DNA of 30,779 nt from JAHECQ01 sp047638695. Its GTDB lineage: Bacteria; Actinomycetota; Acidimicrobiia; Acidimicrobiales; SZUA-35. The notes under the pieces were generated by a model. That model did not search any database. It was not told where the DNA came from and saw nothing but the letters and a program-made list of their open reading frames with translations. Location: positions 1 through 30,779 of the forward strand of contig JBLINY010000045.1 of assembly GCA_047638695.1 (NCBI GenBank), read 5' to 3'. The position numbers and the translations under genes were made by a program. Of this stretch, positions 7,671 through 14,504 are shown piece by piece (the first letter of the stretch is position 1; each line of letters starts with the position of its first letter).

Positions 7671-9311
7671 GTGCCTCGGGGTGACGTCGTCGCCCGGGTC
7701 AAGTCGGCTCATCGGGATCTCGCGACCCAACTCAACCGGTCCACGGCCGACGGCTCGTTAGACGATTCATCGTTACGAGCGCCCTCACAACTACCAGGTT
7801 GGTCACGGGCCCATGTGCTGGCTCATCTGATCGGCAACGCCGATTCGATCACGGCCGGCCTTGTTGGAGCAGCAGCCGGCAGAGTCGATGCCAGTTATCC
7901 CGGTGGGCTCGCACAGCGCGAAGACGACATCCAGCGACGGTCGGTTTGGCCACGACACCACCTGCTGATCGAGCTCGACACCGCCAACTCACGGCTCGAG
8001 GCAGCCCTCGAAGCACTGGACGAGACCTCGTGGCAGGGGTATTGCCGGGCTCGCGGCAGCGAATGGCCGGTGGCGGAACTGCCAAGCAAGCGAATCCGAG
8101 AGGTCGAAATCCATCGCGTCGACCTCGGCCTTGCCTCGTTCACCACCGTCGAGTGGTCGGCGGACTTTCTCGAATCAGAGCTACGGAGCTTCCAAGCTGG
8201 TGGAGCCGAGCTACCGGCACCCATCGCCGCTCGGTCCCTGCACCAACAGGTCGCCTGGATCCTCGGTCGACCAGCAGCGGGTCTTGCCGCTTCCTGGACG
8301 GCCTCCACGCTCGATCCCACCTGGTGTCGATCGATCACCCAATCCGAAATCGCTGAACTCGACACCGCCTTGCGACACTTCCGGTCGTTGAGCCCAAGCC
8401 TCGATCTCGCCGTGATGACCACGGACGACTTTCCACTTCACGAATTCAGGGACGTGCTGGTCCGGTTGCGGCGCCAGCTGATATCAGGCGCCGGCGTTGC
8501 AGCGCTCGAGGGCTTTCCCGTCGACTCCTACACCGAGGGCGAGCTCAGGGCCATCTGGTGGGGCCTCTCACTTCACCTCGGTAGCCCGCGGGCCCAGAGC
8601 AAACAAGGTGACGTCATCGGCGATGTACGCGATATCGGTACCGGAATCTCGGGGAAGGCTGGGCGCGGTTACACATCGAACAGCGAGCTGAACTTCCATG
8701 CCGACGTCACCGATGTCTCCGGTCTGTTCTTCCTACGCACGGCAAAGGAGGGAGGGGTTACACGGCTGGCCAGCGCCGTGATGACTCACGACCGGATTGC
8801 CGCCTCCCGACCCGACCTTCTCGACGTGCTGTACCGGCCACTGCCCTGTTCGTGGCAGGGCAACCAGCCCCCGGGCGATCCTGGTTGGTACGACATCCCC
8901 GTCTTTGGGCACGTGGCCGGTGAGGTGAGCTGTTCCTATGTCCGCACCAATATCACCCTGGCGGCAAAGAATGCGGGAAGCCGGCCCCTGACCGCCGAAG
9001 AGATCGAGGCAGTTGAGCTGGTGAAGGCCACAGCAACAGCGCCCGACCTCTGGGTCGAGCGGCAGTTCGATGCCGGCTCCATGTTGTTCGTACACAACCA
9101 CTCAACGTTGCATCTACGCACCGAATTCACCGACTGGGACGAGCCCGAGCGCAAACGCCACCTCCTTCGGATCTGGTTGTCGGTGCCAAACAATCGACGG
9201 CTGCCAGCCAGCTTCGCTACCTTCTTCGGGGACGTGACGGCTGGCTCCGTCCGCGGTGGTTATCAAAGCCAAGCCGCTGGTCCGGTTTTCACCACCTTGC
9301 CAGCCACCTGA
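7671..9311 (+). CDS. MDMPI/DinB-fold domain fused to a TauD/TfdA-family Fe(II) dioxygenase
   Basis: This 546-residue protein has two parts. Residues ~1-200 resemble mycothiol-dependent maleylpyruvate isomerase-type proteins: LPGWSRAHVLAHLIGNAD and REVEIHRVDLGL. The metal triad is visible as His52, Glu144 and His148. Residues ~250-520 resemble TauD/TfdA Fe(II)/2-oxoglutarate dioxygenases: FHADVTDVSGLFFLRT gives His343 and Asp345, HNHSTLHLR gives the distal His481, and RHLLRIWL gives the 2-oxoglutarate Arg (496 or 500). Both metal sites look intact, so two activities in one chain are possible. It is the last gene of the Mo-hydroxylase operon, 6 nt after the MoaD-like gene, starting with GTG. 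The family of each half is clear from motifs; the reactions are not known. Confidence 0.82.
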   Translation: MPRGDVVARVKSAHRDLATQLNRSTADGSLDDSSLRAPSQLPGWSRAHVLAHLIGNADSITAGLVGAAAGRVDASYPGGLAQREDDIQRRSVWPRHHLLIELDTANSRLEAALEALDETSWQGYCRARGSEWPVAELPSKRIREVEIHRVDLGLASFTTVEWSADFLESELRSFQAGGAELPAPIAARSLHQQVAWILGRPAAGLAASWTASTLDPTWCRSITQSEIAELDTALRHFRSLSPSLDLAVMTTDDFPLHEFRDVLVRLRRQLISGAGVAALEGFPVDSYTEGELRAIWWGLSLHLGSPRAQSKQGDVIGDVRDIGTGISGKAGRGYTSNSELNFHADVTDVSGLFFLRTAKEGGVTRLASAVMTHDRIAASRPDLLDVLYRPLPCSWQGNQPPGDPGWYDIPVFGHVAGEVSCSYVRTNITLAAKNAGSRPLTAEEIEAVELVKATATAPDLWVERQFDAGSMLFVHNHSTLHLRTEFTDWDEPERKRHLLRIWLSVPNNRRLPASFATFFGDVTAGSVRGGYQSQAAGPVFTTLPAT

Positions 9312-9368
9312 CTGCCCGCCACCTGGTTGCCTAGCGCTTCAGTCCGGGGATCGTCAGATACGGGCGAG

Positions 9369-9383
9369 CCTGAGGCCCTCAGG
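9369..9383. terminator. Weak hairpin between convergent genes
   Basis: CCTGAG and CTCAGG form a 6-bp stem with a GCC loop over the stop codon of the cupredoxin gene, downstream of the dioxygenase fusion that ends at 9311. It has no T-tract and is short, so terminator function is only possible. Confidence 0.25.
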
Positions 9384-9804
9384 TTCCATCGATGTTGATG
9401 GTGATCTCGCCGCCCGGGTGCAGCGAACAGAACCCTTGGATGGTCGCCACCTCGGAGAAGCGCTGCTCGAGACGCTGGCCCGGCTCCACCCTGAACGGAC
9501 CAACCTGGTGGCCGACAACATCTTCATTGACGACGATCAACTGGTCACGCAGCCGATAGCGCACCTCGCTCGGAAACAACTCGACGTCGATCCCCGCCTC
9601 AAGCTGTTGTGCGGTGCCCTCGGGAATCACAATCAGGTGCTCGGCCCCGTCGCGCGGCCCGATCCATTGGCTCAGACCGATCGATATCGCGATCATGAAC
9701 AGCCCCACCGCTGTCAGCAGCAGGATGGCCGAGCGAGGCGATCGAGGCGCATGGTCGGAATCGAGGCGATCGCTTCTCACGCCGGTTCGTCCATCCACCA
9801 ACAC
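9379..9804 (-). CDS. Membrane-anchored cupredoxin-like protein
   Basis: This 141-residue protein has a charged cytoplasmic N-terminus, one transmembrane helix (~26-46) and an extracytoplasmic cupredoxin fold. The likely copper ligands are His99 (VGHQVGPF) and Cys126 plus His129 (CSLHPGGE). The usual axial Met is replaced by Glu or Gly at 131-133, which would alter the redox potential or the type of copper site. A GTG start at 9804 was chosen because a -10 box, TAGATT, ends six bases upstream. It lies between convergent and divergent neighbours, so it is probably transcribed alone. A role in electron transfer or copper handling is inferred. Confidence 0.75.
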   Translation of the reverse strand: MLVDGRTGVRSDRLDSDHAPRSPRSAILLLTAVGLFMIAISIGLSQWIGPRDGAEHLIVIPEGTAQQLEAGIDVELFPSEVRYRLRDQLIVVNEDVVGHQVGPFRVEPGQRLEQRFSEVATIQGFCSLHPGGEITINIDGT

Positions 9805-9810
9805 GAGTGT

Positions 9811-9816
9811 AATCTA
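9811..9816 (-). promoter_or_regulatory. -10 box for leaderless cupredoxin gene
   Basis: On the minus strand TAGATT is followed by six bases and then the GTG at 9804, the spacing of a leaderless transcript. The plus strand overlaps it with TAATCT (9810-9815), which could be the -10 of the divergent MFS gene, so the two promoters may exclude each other. Confidence 0.5.
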
Positions 9817-9865
9817 CGAAATCGGGCTCGTCTGAGGAGCGTCGTCGAGCGGTAGGGGCCTACGT

Positions 9866-11179
9866 GTGAAATCCATCGTGAAGGAGCACCCCGACGCCGA
9901 CCAGGGGGAGGTGGAGGTCGGTTCATTCGATCTCGAGGCCGTGCAGCGGCGGACCATTCGCACCCTTCTCGCCAGCCAGATATGTGGCGGGATAGGCCTG
10001 GTTTCGGGCTACTCGGTCACCGCTCTGCTCGCCGATGACCTGACCGGTAGCAAGACGCTCGCCGGCCTGTCAGCTGCCTGTCTGTCCATCGGCGCCGCCG
10101 CCGCATCGTTCCCACTGGCACGCATCATGTCCCGTTCGGGGCGGCGACCCGGCCTGCGGTTGGGATACCTACTGGGCGCGGCCGGGGCCTTTCTGGCCGT
10201 CCTGGCAGCCGTCACCGGATTCTTCCCTCTTCTTCCGCTCGGCGTGGCGGGCATCGGTGCCGGGAGCGCAGCCAACATGGCCACCCGCTATGCGGCTGCC
10301 GACCTGGCCAAACCGGAGCGCCGGGCCCAGTCCATTGGGCTACTCGTGTGGGCCACGACCCTCGGGTCGGGCTTTGGCTCGTTGGTTTCACTGTCGCTAT
10401 TCGACCCCGCTGGCCGCCGCCTGGGCCTGCCCGACTATGGCGGCTCGTTCCTCGTCGGTGCACTCCTGTTCCTGGTCGGCGCGGCGATCATCGAGACCCG
10501 CCTCCGACCTGACCCCCTCGTCCTGGCCGGTGGCGTCGGCAGCACCGAGGCCGACGGTCGTCTTCCATTCCTAGCCTCGGTGAGGCTCATTCTGGCCCAC
10601 CCAAAGGCTCGGCTGGCGGTGCTGGCCATGATGATCAGCCAGGCCACCATGGTGGGGACAATGACCCTCACTCCGCTCCACATGAGGGACGGAGGCCAGT
10701 CGAACGGAGCTATCAGCATCATGCTCTTTGCTCACATCATGGGCATGTATGCGTTGAGTCCAATCGTTGGTCGACTGGCCGACACCGTTGGCCGGTATCC
10801 CATGCTGATCGTGGCAGGAGTGCTCTGCACCTCGGGTGCGGTCTGGGCCGGGACGACACCGGGCGATGAGCTGTTCGGACTGACCGCGGGGCAAAGCATG
10901 CTCGGCCTGGCCTGGTGCTTCGGCATAATCGCCGCCAGTGGGTTGCTCACCGATTCGTTCCCGGTCACCCAGCGTGCAAGCGTCCAGGGCGCAGGTGATC
11001 TCTGTATGGCAGGCTTCGGCGCCATCGCAGGAATCACAGCCGGCGCGATCGTCGCCATCCGCAGCTATCGAGACCTCAACGTCACCGCAGCGGCCATGGG
11101 CGTGATCCTCGTCGCCGCAGTGATCCTCACGGTCGGGACGAGCCGCACGGCCCGGCCGACGGCCCTTGCTACTACCTGA
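9866..11179 (+). CDS. MFS transporter, 12-TM type
   Basis: This 437-residue polytopic membrane protein has the major facilitator pattern: about 12 hydrophobic segments in two halves. Motif-A-like loops appear in each half, ARIMSRSGRRPGLRLGY near residue 90 and GRLADTVGRYPML near residue 300. A ~35-residue charged N-terminus precedes TM1. GTG at 9866 is the first in-frame start that fits, with a weak GGGG upstream; a second GTG four codons later is an alternative. The substrate is unknown. Drug-type exporters and organic-acid carriers look alike at this level. The stop codon lies inside the first unit of a 35-bp tandem repeat. Confidence 0.85.
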   Translation: MKSIVKEHPDADQGEVEVGSFDLEAVQRRTIRTLLASQICGGIGLVSGYSVTALLADDLTGSKTLAGLSAACLSIGAAAASFPLARIMSRSGRRPGLRLGYLLGAAGAFLAVLAAVTGFFPLLPLGVAGIGAGSAANMATRYAAADLAKPERRAQSIGLLVWATTLGSGFGSLVSLSLFDPAGRRLGLPDYGGSFLVGALLFLVGAAIIETRLRPDPLVLAGGVGSTEADGRLPFLASVRLILAHPKARLAVLAMMISQATMVGTMTLTPLHMRDGGQSNGAISIMLFAHIMGMYALSPIVGRLADTVGRYPMLIVAGVLCTSGAVWAGTTPGDELFGLTAGQSMLGLAWCFGIIAASGLLTDSFPVTQRASVQGAGDLCMAGFGAIAGITAGAIVAIRSYRDLNVTAAAMGVILVAAVILTVGTSRTARPTALATT

Positions 11180-11299
11180 CCCTCGCTTCGCTCCCAGGCC
11201 CTCCTACTAACTGACCCTCGCTTCGCTCCCAGGCCCTCCTACTAACTGACCCTCGCTTCGCTCCCAGGCCCTCCTACTAACTGACCCTCGCTTCGCTCC
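11161..11299. repeat. 35-bp tandem repeat between convergent genes
   Basis: A unit containing CTGACCCTCGCTTCGCTCCC followed by AGGCCCTCCTACTAA recurs with an exact 35-bp period at 11176, 11211, 11246 and 11281. The last copy is partial, and a diverged half-copy precedes the first. The copies are nearly identical. They supply the stop codon of the MFS gene and the last eight codons plus stop of the aldo/keto reductase. Each unit contains GCTTCGC, whose complement GCGAAGC is a very stable DNA mini-hairpin. No unique spacers are present, so this is not a CRISPR array. Confidence 0.95.
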
Positions 11300-12251
11300 G
11301 GTCAGTTGCCGGCGGTGGTTCGGGGGAGAGGGCCGACACTCTGGTCCGCAGATCATCGTCGATCGCGAAGTCGGCCGCCGCCAAGGACGGAACGAGCTGT
11401 TCGGCCGTTCGGCCCCCAATGAGCGGGGCCGTTATGCCCGGCTGCGACGCAGCCCAGGCAACGGCCAGGGTCGCAGGATGACAGCCGATTTCATCGGCCA
11501 GTGCGACCAGCCGTTCACCGATGGCAAAGTCGGAATCGTCCCGGTAGCGCTTGTTGTACATCTCGTTGCTGTTCAGGCGGCCTTCTACCATCGTACGGTC
11601 GCCCCGGTACTTGCCGGTCAGAAGACCCCCAGCCAGAGGCCCGTACGCGATCACGCCGAGGCCCGCCGACTCGGCGAAGGGCAACAACTCAACCTCAGCC
11701 TGACGCTTCACCAGGTTGTACATGGGTTGGAAGGCGGCGATTGGTGCCAGCCCGAGCAGGGCGGCGCGCCCAAGCGCAGTTGCGATCTGCCATGCCGCAT
11801 AGTTGGAGACCCCGAGATACAGCACCTTGCCCGAGGCGACGAGTCGGTCGAGTGACCGCAACAGATCGTCGACGTCGGTTCGCCAATCGAAGTAGTGAAG
11901 ATAGAACAGATCGATCCGGTCGGTGTCGAGCCGGCGCAGGCTGGCTTCCACCGATGCCCGGACGTTGTAGGCCGATGCGCCTCGCTCATTGATTCCCGAC
12001 CCGGTTGGGAAGCCCATCTTGGTGGCTAGGAAGACCTCGTCGCGAACCGGCTTGAGTGCTCGACCAAGAATCTCTTCCGACCGACCCCCGCTATAGACGT
12101 TGGCGCAGTCAAAGTGATTCACGCCGGCATCGAGACACCGCTGCACCATCTTCTTCGACTCGTCCTCATCGGTATCGCTACCCATGTTCATGGTGCCGAG
12201 CCCCAACATCGAGAGCTGCACACCGGTGGTGCCGAACGGTTTGTACTTCAT
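11277..12251 (-). CDS. Aldo/keto reductase
   Basis: This 324-residue NAD(P)H-dependent oxidoreductase has a (beta/alpha)8 barrel. The catalytic tetrad is complete: Asp48 and Tyr53 (FDCANVYSGGRSEE), Lys78 (LATKMG) and His119 (FYLHYFDW). It reduces aldehydes or ketones, or runs in reverse; it resembles the YajO/Tas/AKR12-14 type. ATG at 12251 is chosen because KYKPFGTTGVQLSMLGLGTM is the normal N-terminus; the longer frame overlaps the upstream gene. It follows the dioxygenase beta subunit by 13 nt and so is likely in one operon with the Rieske enzyme. Its last nine residues come from the 35-bp repeat and look like a read-through tail. Confidence 0.92.
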   Translation of the reverse strand: MKYKPFGTTGVQLSMLGLGTMNMGSDTDEDESKKMVQRCLDAGVNHFDCANVYSGGRSEEILGRALKPVRDEVFLATKMGFPTGSGINERGASAYNVRASVEASLRRLDTDRIDLFYLHYFDWRTDVDDLLRSLDRLVASGKVLYLGVSNYAAWQIATALGRAALLGLAPIAAFQPMYNLVKRQAEVELLPFAESAGLGVIAYGPLAGGLLTGKYRGDRTMVEGRLNSNEMYNKRYRDDSDFAIGERLVALADEIGCHPATLAVAWAASQPGITAPLIGGRTAEQLVPSLAAADFAIDDDLRTRVSALSPEPPPATDRSEARVS

Positions 12252-12264
12252 GGAGCGGACTACC

Positions 12265-12765
12265 TCAGAGCAGGAAGGCGAGTGTTGGAAGAGAGCGAGA
12301 ACTATTGACCAGTTCGACGGTCTTGGCCCGGATACGGAAGCCATCGTCGACGGTGCGTAGCCGATGGGTGGCGTGAGCAGCCCACACTCGAAGCTCGTTG
12401 CTGGCCTGAATCGAGTGTTCGTACAGCACGAAGTTCGAACGAACCGTGAGCAGGCCGTCGTCTTCTGGCCCAACTTCCACGTTCGAAATCACTCGGCGCA
12501 TCGGCGACTGCGGTGTCTGGGCATAGTGCACGCCCGTGAGCAACTGTTTCACCCGGGTTTCCAGGCGACCTCGATTGTCGTTGATGTAGGAGATCATGGT
12601 GGTCGGGTCGTAGTCGGCTCGGCCCTTGGGCACCCAGTACATGACCTCGTCATCGAACAGCTCGAGCCACTCGTCGTAGCGGGACTCGTCGGCTAGCCGG
12701 GCCTCCAGAAAGAGGAATGCTTCGACCTTTGCGCGTAAGACAAGCGCTTCGATATCCGGGCTCAC
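12265..12765 (-). CDS. Aromatic-ring-hydroxylating dioxygenase, beta subunit
   Basis: This 166-residue protein has the NTF2-like fold of ring-hydroxylating dioxygenase small subunits, which stabilise the alpha3beta3 hexamer and have no cofactor. Family features are LFLEARLADESRYDEWLELFDDEVMYWVP at the N-terminus, the central MRRVISNVEV and the strand SNFVLYEH. The GTG start (12765-12763) overlaps the alpha-subunit stop as GTGA, so the two are translationally coupled. The pair is followed by an aldo/keto reductase. Confidence 0.93.
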   Translation of the reverse strand: MSPDIEALVLRAKVEAFLFLEARLADESRYDEWLELFDDEVMYWVPKGRADYDPTTMISYINDNRGRLETRVKQLLTGVHYAQTPQSPMRRVISNVEVGPEDDGLLTVRSNFVLYEHSIQASNELRVWAAHATHRLRTVDDGFRIRAKTVELVNSSRSLPTLAFLL

Positions 12766-14054
12766 GAGGTCATCACCGAACGCCAGTGACGCCAGAACCC
12801 ACGACCCGGAATCTCGTCGCTCACGTGGCCGACTCGGTCGCCGTTTGCCTCGACGACCTCACGCCCGATGCCTCGGCTCAGATCCATCCAGCCGCCGCTA
12901 TGACCGAAGGCCACCTGCATCCGCTCGGCTGCGGCGGCATCATCGGGTAACAGGAAACCGGCAGGACCCATGGCCGCCTCCGACTGCCTCAGTATTCGCT
13001 GGTTGAACGATGGCTCAACGCCCGCCAGCGTCAGTGGCGTGTGGTGGTGAATGGTCTGGCCGGCGGCCACTGGCTCGATGATGGCCAGGTTCATCTCGCC
13101 GAGGAACAGATTCGGGAAAATGAGGGCGTGCGGTGGCCCTTGCCACAGCAACTCTTCGGCCCGCTCCCTGCCATGTCGTTCCTCGAGCGCCTGGCAGTAG
13201 TCCGACACTCGCTCTCGGGAGACACCGAGCCACGCCAGTTGGCGGTCATAGCCGCGCCAAAATTCGAGCTCGACATGTCCGTGGCCCCGGTCCCTCGTCG
13301 TGGCCTTCACGATGTCTTCGCCAGCCATCACCGCAGCCTGGTACTGAGAGTCGGGCACAACCCGCCATAAGGACGAGTGCAGCGCTCCGAGGTGATACCC
13401 ATCCAGATCACTCTCGGCCCACATCTTCCAGTTCGAGGCCACCTCCTGACCCAGCCAACCGGCTGAGAGGTCGAGCTCGCCAATGGGTGAGAGATCGGCC
13501 ACCCAATCCAACAGGGCCGCGCCGCCGACGCCGAGATGATCCTCGAGCGAACCTCCCGTGCCACTCTGATTGGCGAAGACGAAACCCTGATGGCTGGCAA
13601 CCTGGCCAGGCCGGTCGAGCGCGCAATCATCTCGATCTACGGCGAGGCCCTTCGGTTGAGGCATGCCCTTCAGTGATCCGTCCAGTCCGTAGGTCCAGCC
13701 GTGGAAGATGCACGCGAACGCCTTTGCGTTGCCCTGGGGCTGCTGCAGCAGAGTGACGCCGCGATGGGCACACCGGTTGGCCAATACGTTAATGCTGTTG
13801 TCCCGGCCGCGAACCATGACGACGGGATCACGCCCCAGGTTGCGGGTGACGTAGTCGCCCGGCGTCGGGATCTCTGACTCGTGGCCCACGAAAACCCAGC
13901 CCTGGGTAAAAATTCGATCGAGCTCGGCGTCAAAGACAGCCCGATCGGTATAGGCCAGACCGTCGACCTGGGTTTCGGTGACCAGAGCGGCGGCGCCGCC
14001 CTGGGATAAAGCGGCAGCGCCGCCCTGGGATAAAGCGTTCGATTGTTCGGCCAT
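12762..14054 (-). CDS. Rieske non-heme iron aromatic-ring-hydroxylating dioxygenase, alpha subunit
   Basis: This 430-residue catalytic subunit uses O2 and electrons from a ferredoxin to dihydroxylate an aromatic ring or demethylate/hydroxylate a related compound. The Rieske centre is bound by Cys95, His97 (RCAHRG) and Cys115, His118 (CIFHGW). The mononuclear iron site shows Asp218, His221 and His226 (LDGYHLGALH). The third iron ligand is probably an Asp in the FLLPDDA region. The N-terminus holds a perfect duplication, ALSQGGAA twice, encoded by a 24-bp DNA repeat at 13988-14037. No ferredoxin or reductase gene is in the window, so electrons must come from elsewhere. Substrate unknown. Confidence 0.94.
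   Translation of the reverse strand: MAEQSNALSQGGAAALSQGGAAALVTETQVDGLAYTDRAVFDAELDRIFTQGWVFVGHESEIPTPGDYVTRNLGRDPVVMVRGRDNSINVLANRCAHRGVTLLQQPQGNAKAFACIFHGWTYGLDGSLKGMPQPKGLAVDRDDCALDRPGQVASHQGFVFANQSGTGGSLEDHLGVGGAALLDWVADLSPIGELDLSAGWLGQEVASNWKMWAESDLDGYHLGALHSSLWRVVPDSQYQAAVMAGEDIVKATTRDRGHGHVELEFWRGYDRQLAWLGVSRERVSDYCQALEERHGRERAEELLWQGPPHALIFPNLFLGEMNLAIIEPVAAGQTIHHHTPLTLAGVEPSFNQRILRQSEAAMGPAGFLLPDDAAAAERMQVAFGHSGGWMDLSRGIGREVVEANGDRVGHVSDEIPGRGFWRHWRSVMTS
13988..14037. repeat. 24-bp tandem duplication in the Rieske alpha gene
   Basis: The stretch CGCCGCCCTGGGATAAAGCG occurs twice, 24 bp apart, and encodes ALSQGGAA twice at residues 7-22. It lies before the conserved domain, so a copy-number change would be tolerated. 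Confidence 0.85.
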
Positions 14055-14110
14055 CGCGCCGAAAGCCTGCCACGGCCAAGCGAGTGCATCCAGCTCAGGG
14101 GTCTGAGGGC

Positions 14111-14116
14111 TAAGTT
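14111..14116 (+). promoter_or_regulatory. -10 box for leaderless Lin0512-family gene
   Basis: TAAGTT ends seven bases before the ATG at 14124, with no clear Shine-Dalgarno sequence. The spacing fits a leaderless transcript. No good -35 is visible. Confidence 0.45.
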
Positions 14117-14123
14117 CGGGAGC

Positions 14124-14465
14124 ATGGCTCTAGAGCGCTGGATCACCGAGATGGGCATGGGCGTCGACGTCCACGGCTACGATTACACCAAGGCTGCGAA
14201 ACGAGCCGTGTCTGACGCGCTCCGGCACAGCAGCCTCAACTTCTTCGCCGTAACGGGGAAAACCGTGCACGACATGCACGTCGAAGTTCGTATCGGTGTG
14301 GCCAAGCCAGAAGAGGTCGATGTGGAAGCGGTGAAGGCCGAGGTTCCCTACGGAACCGTCACGGTCTCGGTCGTCGCCGGCGGCCTCGACGTCGAAGCTC
14401 CGTCCGGTGACGACGCCCTTGTCATCGCCAACGCCGCCATCCTCGTCAGCTTTCCCTCCGCCTAA
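14124..14465 (+). CDS. Lin0512 family protein
   Basis: This 113-residue protein belongs to the Lin0512 family, small conserved proteins of unknown biochemical role. Recognisable features are the N-terminal TEMGMGVDVHGYDYTKAAKRAV, a central MHVEVRIGV, and VEAVKAEVPYGTVTVSVVAGGL before the C-terminal IANAAILVSF. The start was moved to ATG at 14124, which fits the family N-terminus and a -10 box seven bases before it; a longer frame from 14043 has no support. It diverges from the Rieske dioxygenase, so the 69-bp gap probably holds promoters for both and suggests a shared function. The family often sits beside catabolic genes, but its reaction is unknown. Confidence 0.85.
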   Translation: MALERWITEMGMGVDVHGYDYTKAAKRAVSDALRHSSLNFFAVTGKTVHDMHVEVRIGVAKPEEVDVEAVKAEVPYGTVTVSVVAGGLDVEAPSGDDALVIANAAILVSFPSA

Positions 14466-14481
14466 CCCCAAATTGCGAAGC

Positions 14482-14504
14482 TGATGCACCCAGGAGGTGC
14501 GTCA
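14482..14504. terminator. Hairpin between convergent genes
   Basis: TGATGCACC and GGTGCGTCA form a 9-bp stem with one T-G pair and a CAGGA loop. It sits between the Lin0512 gene (ends 14465) and the convergent CoA-transferase (stop at 14502), a likely place for a bidirectional terminator. There is no T-tract. Confidence 0.4.

Noticed and set aside
11176..11299. CRISPR-like array
   Set aside because: The 35-bp units abut with no unique spacers and no cas genes are near.
11277..12473. Longer aldo/keto reductase from 12473
   Set aside because: It overlaps the dioxygenase beta gene; the standard N-terminus begins at 12251.
14043..14465. Longer Lin0512 protein from 14043
   Set aside because: It overlaps the divergent Rieske gene start and adds no family residues; ATG at 14124 has a good -10 spacing.
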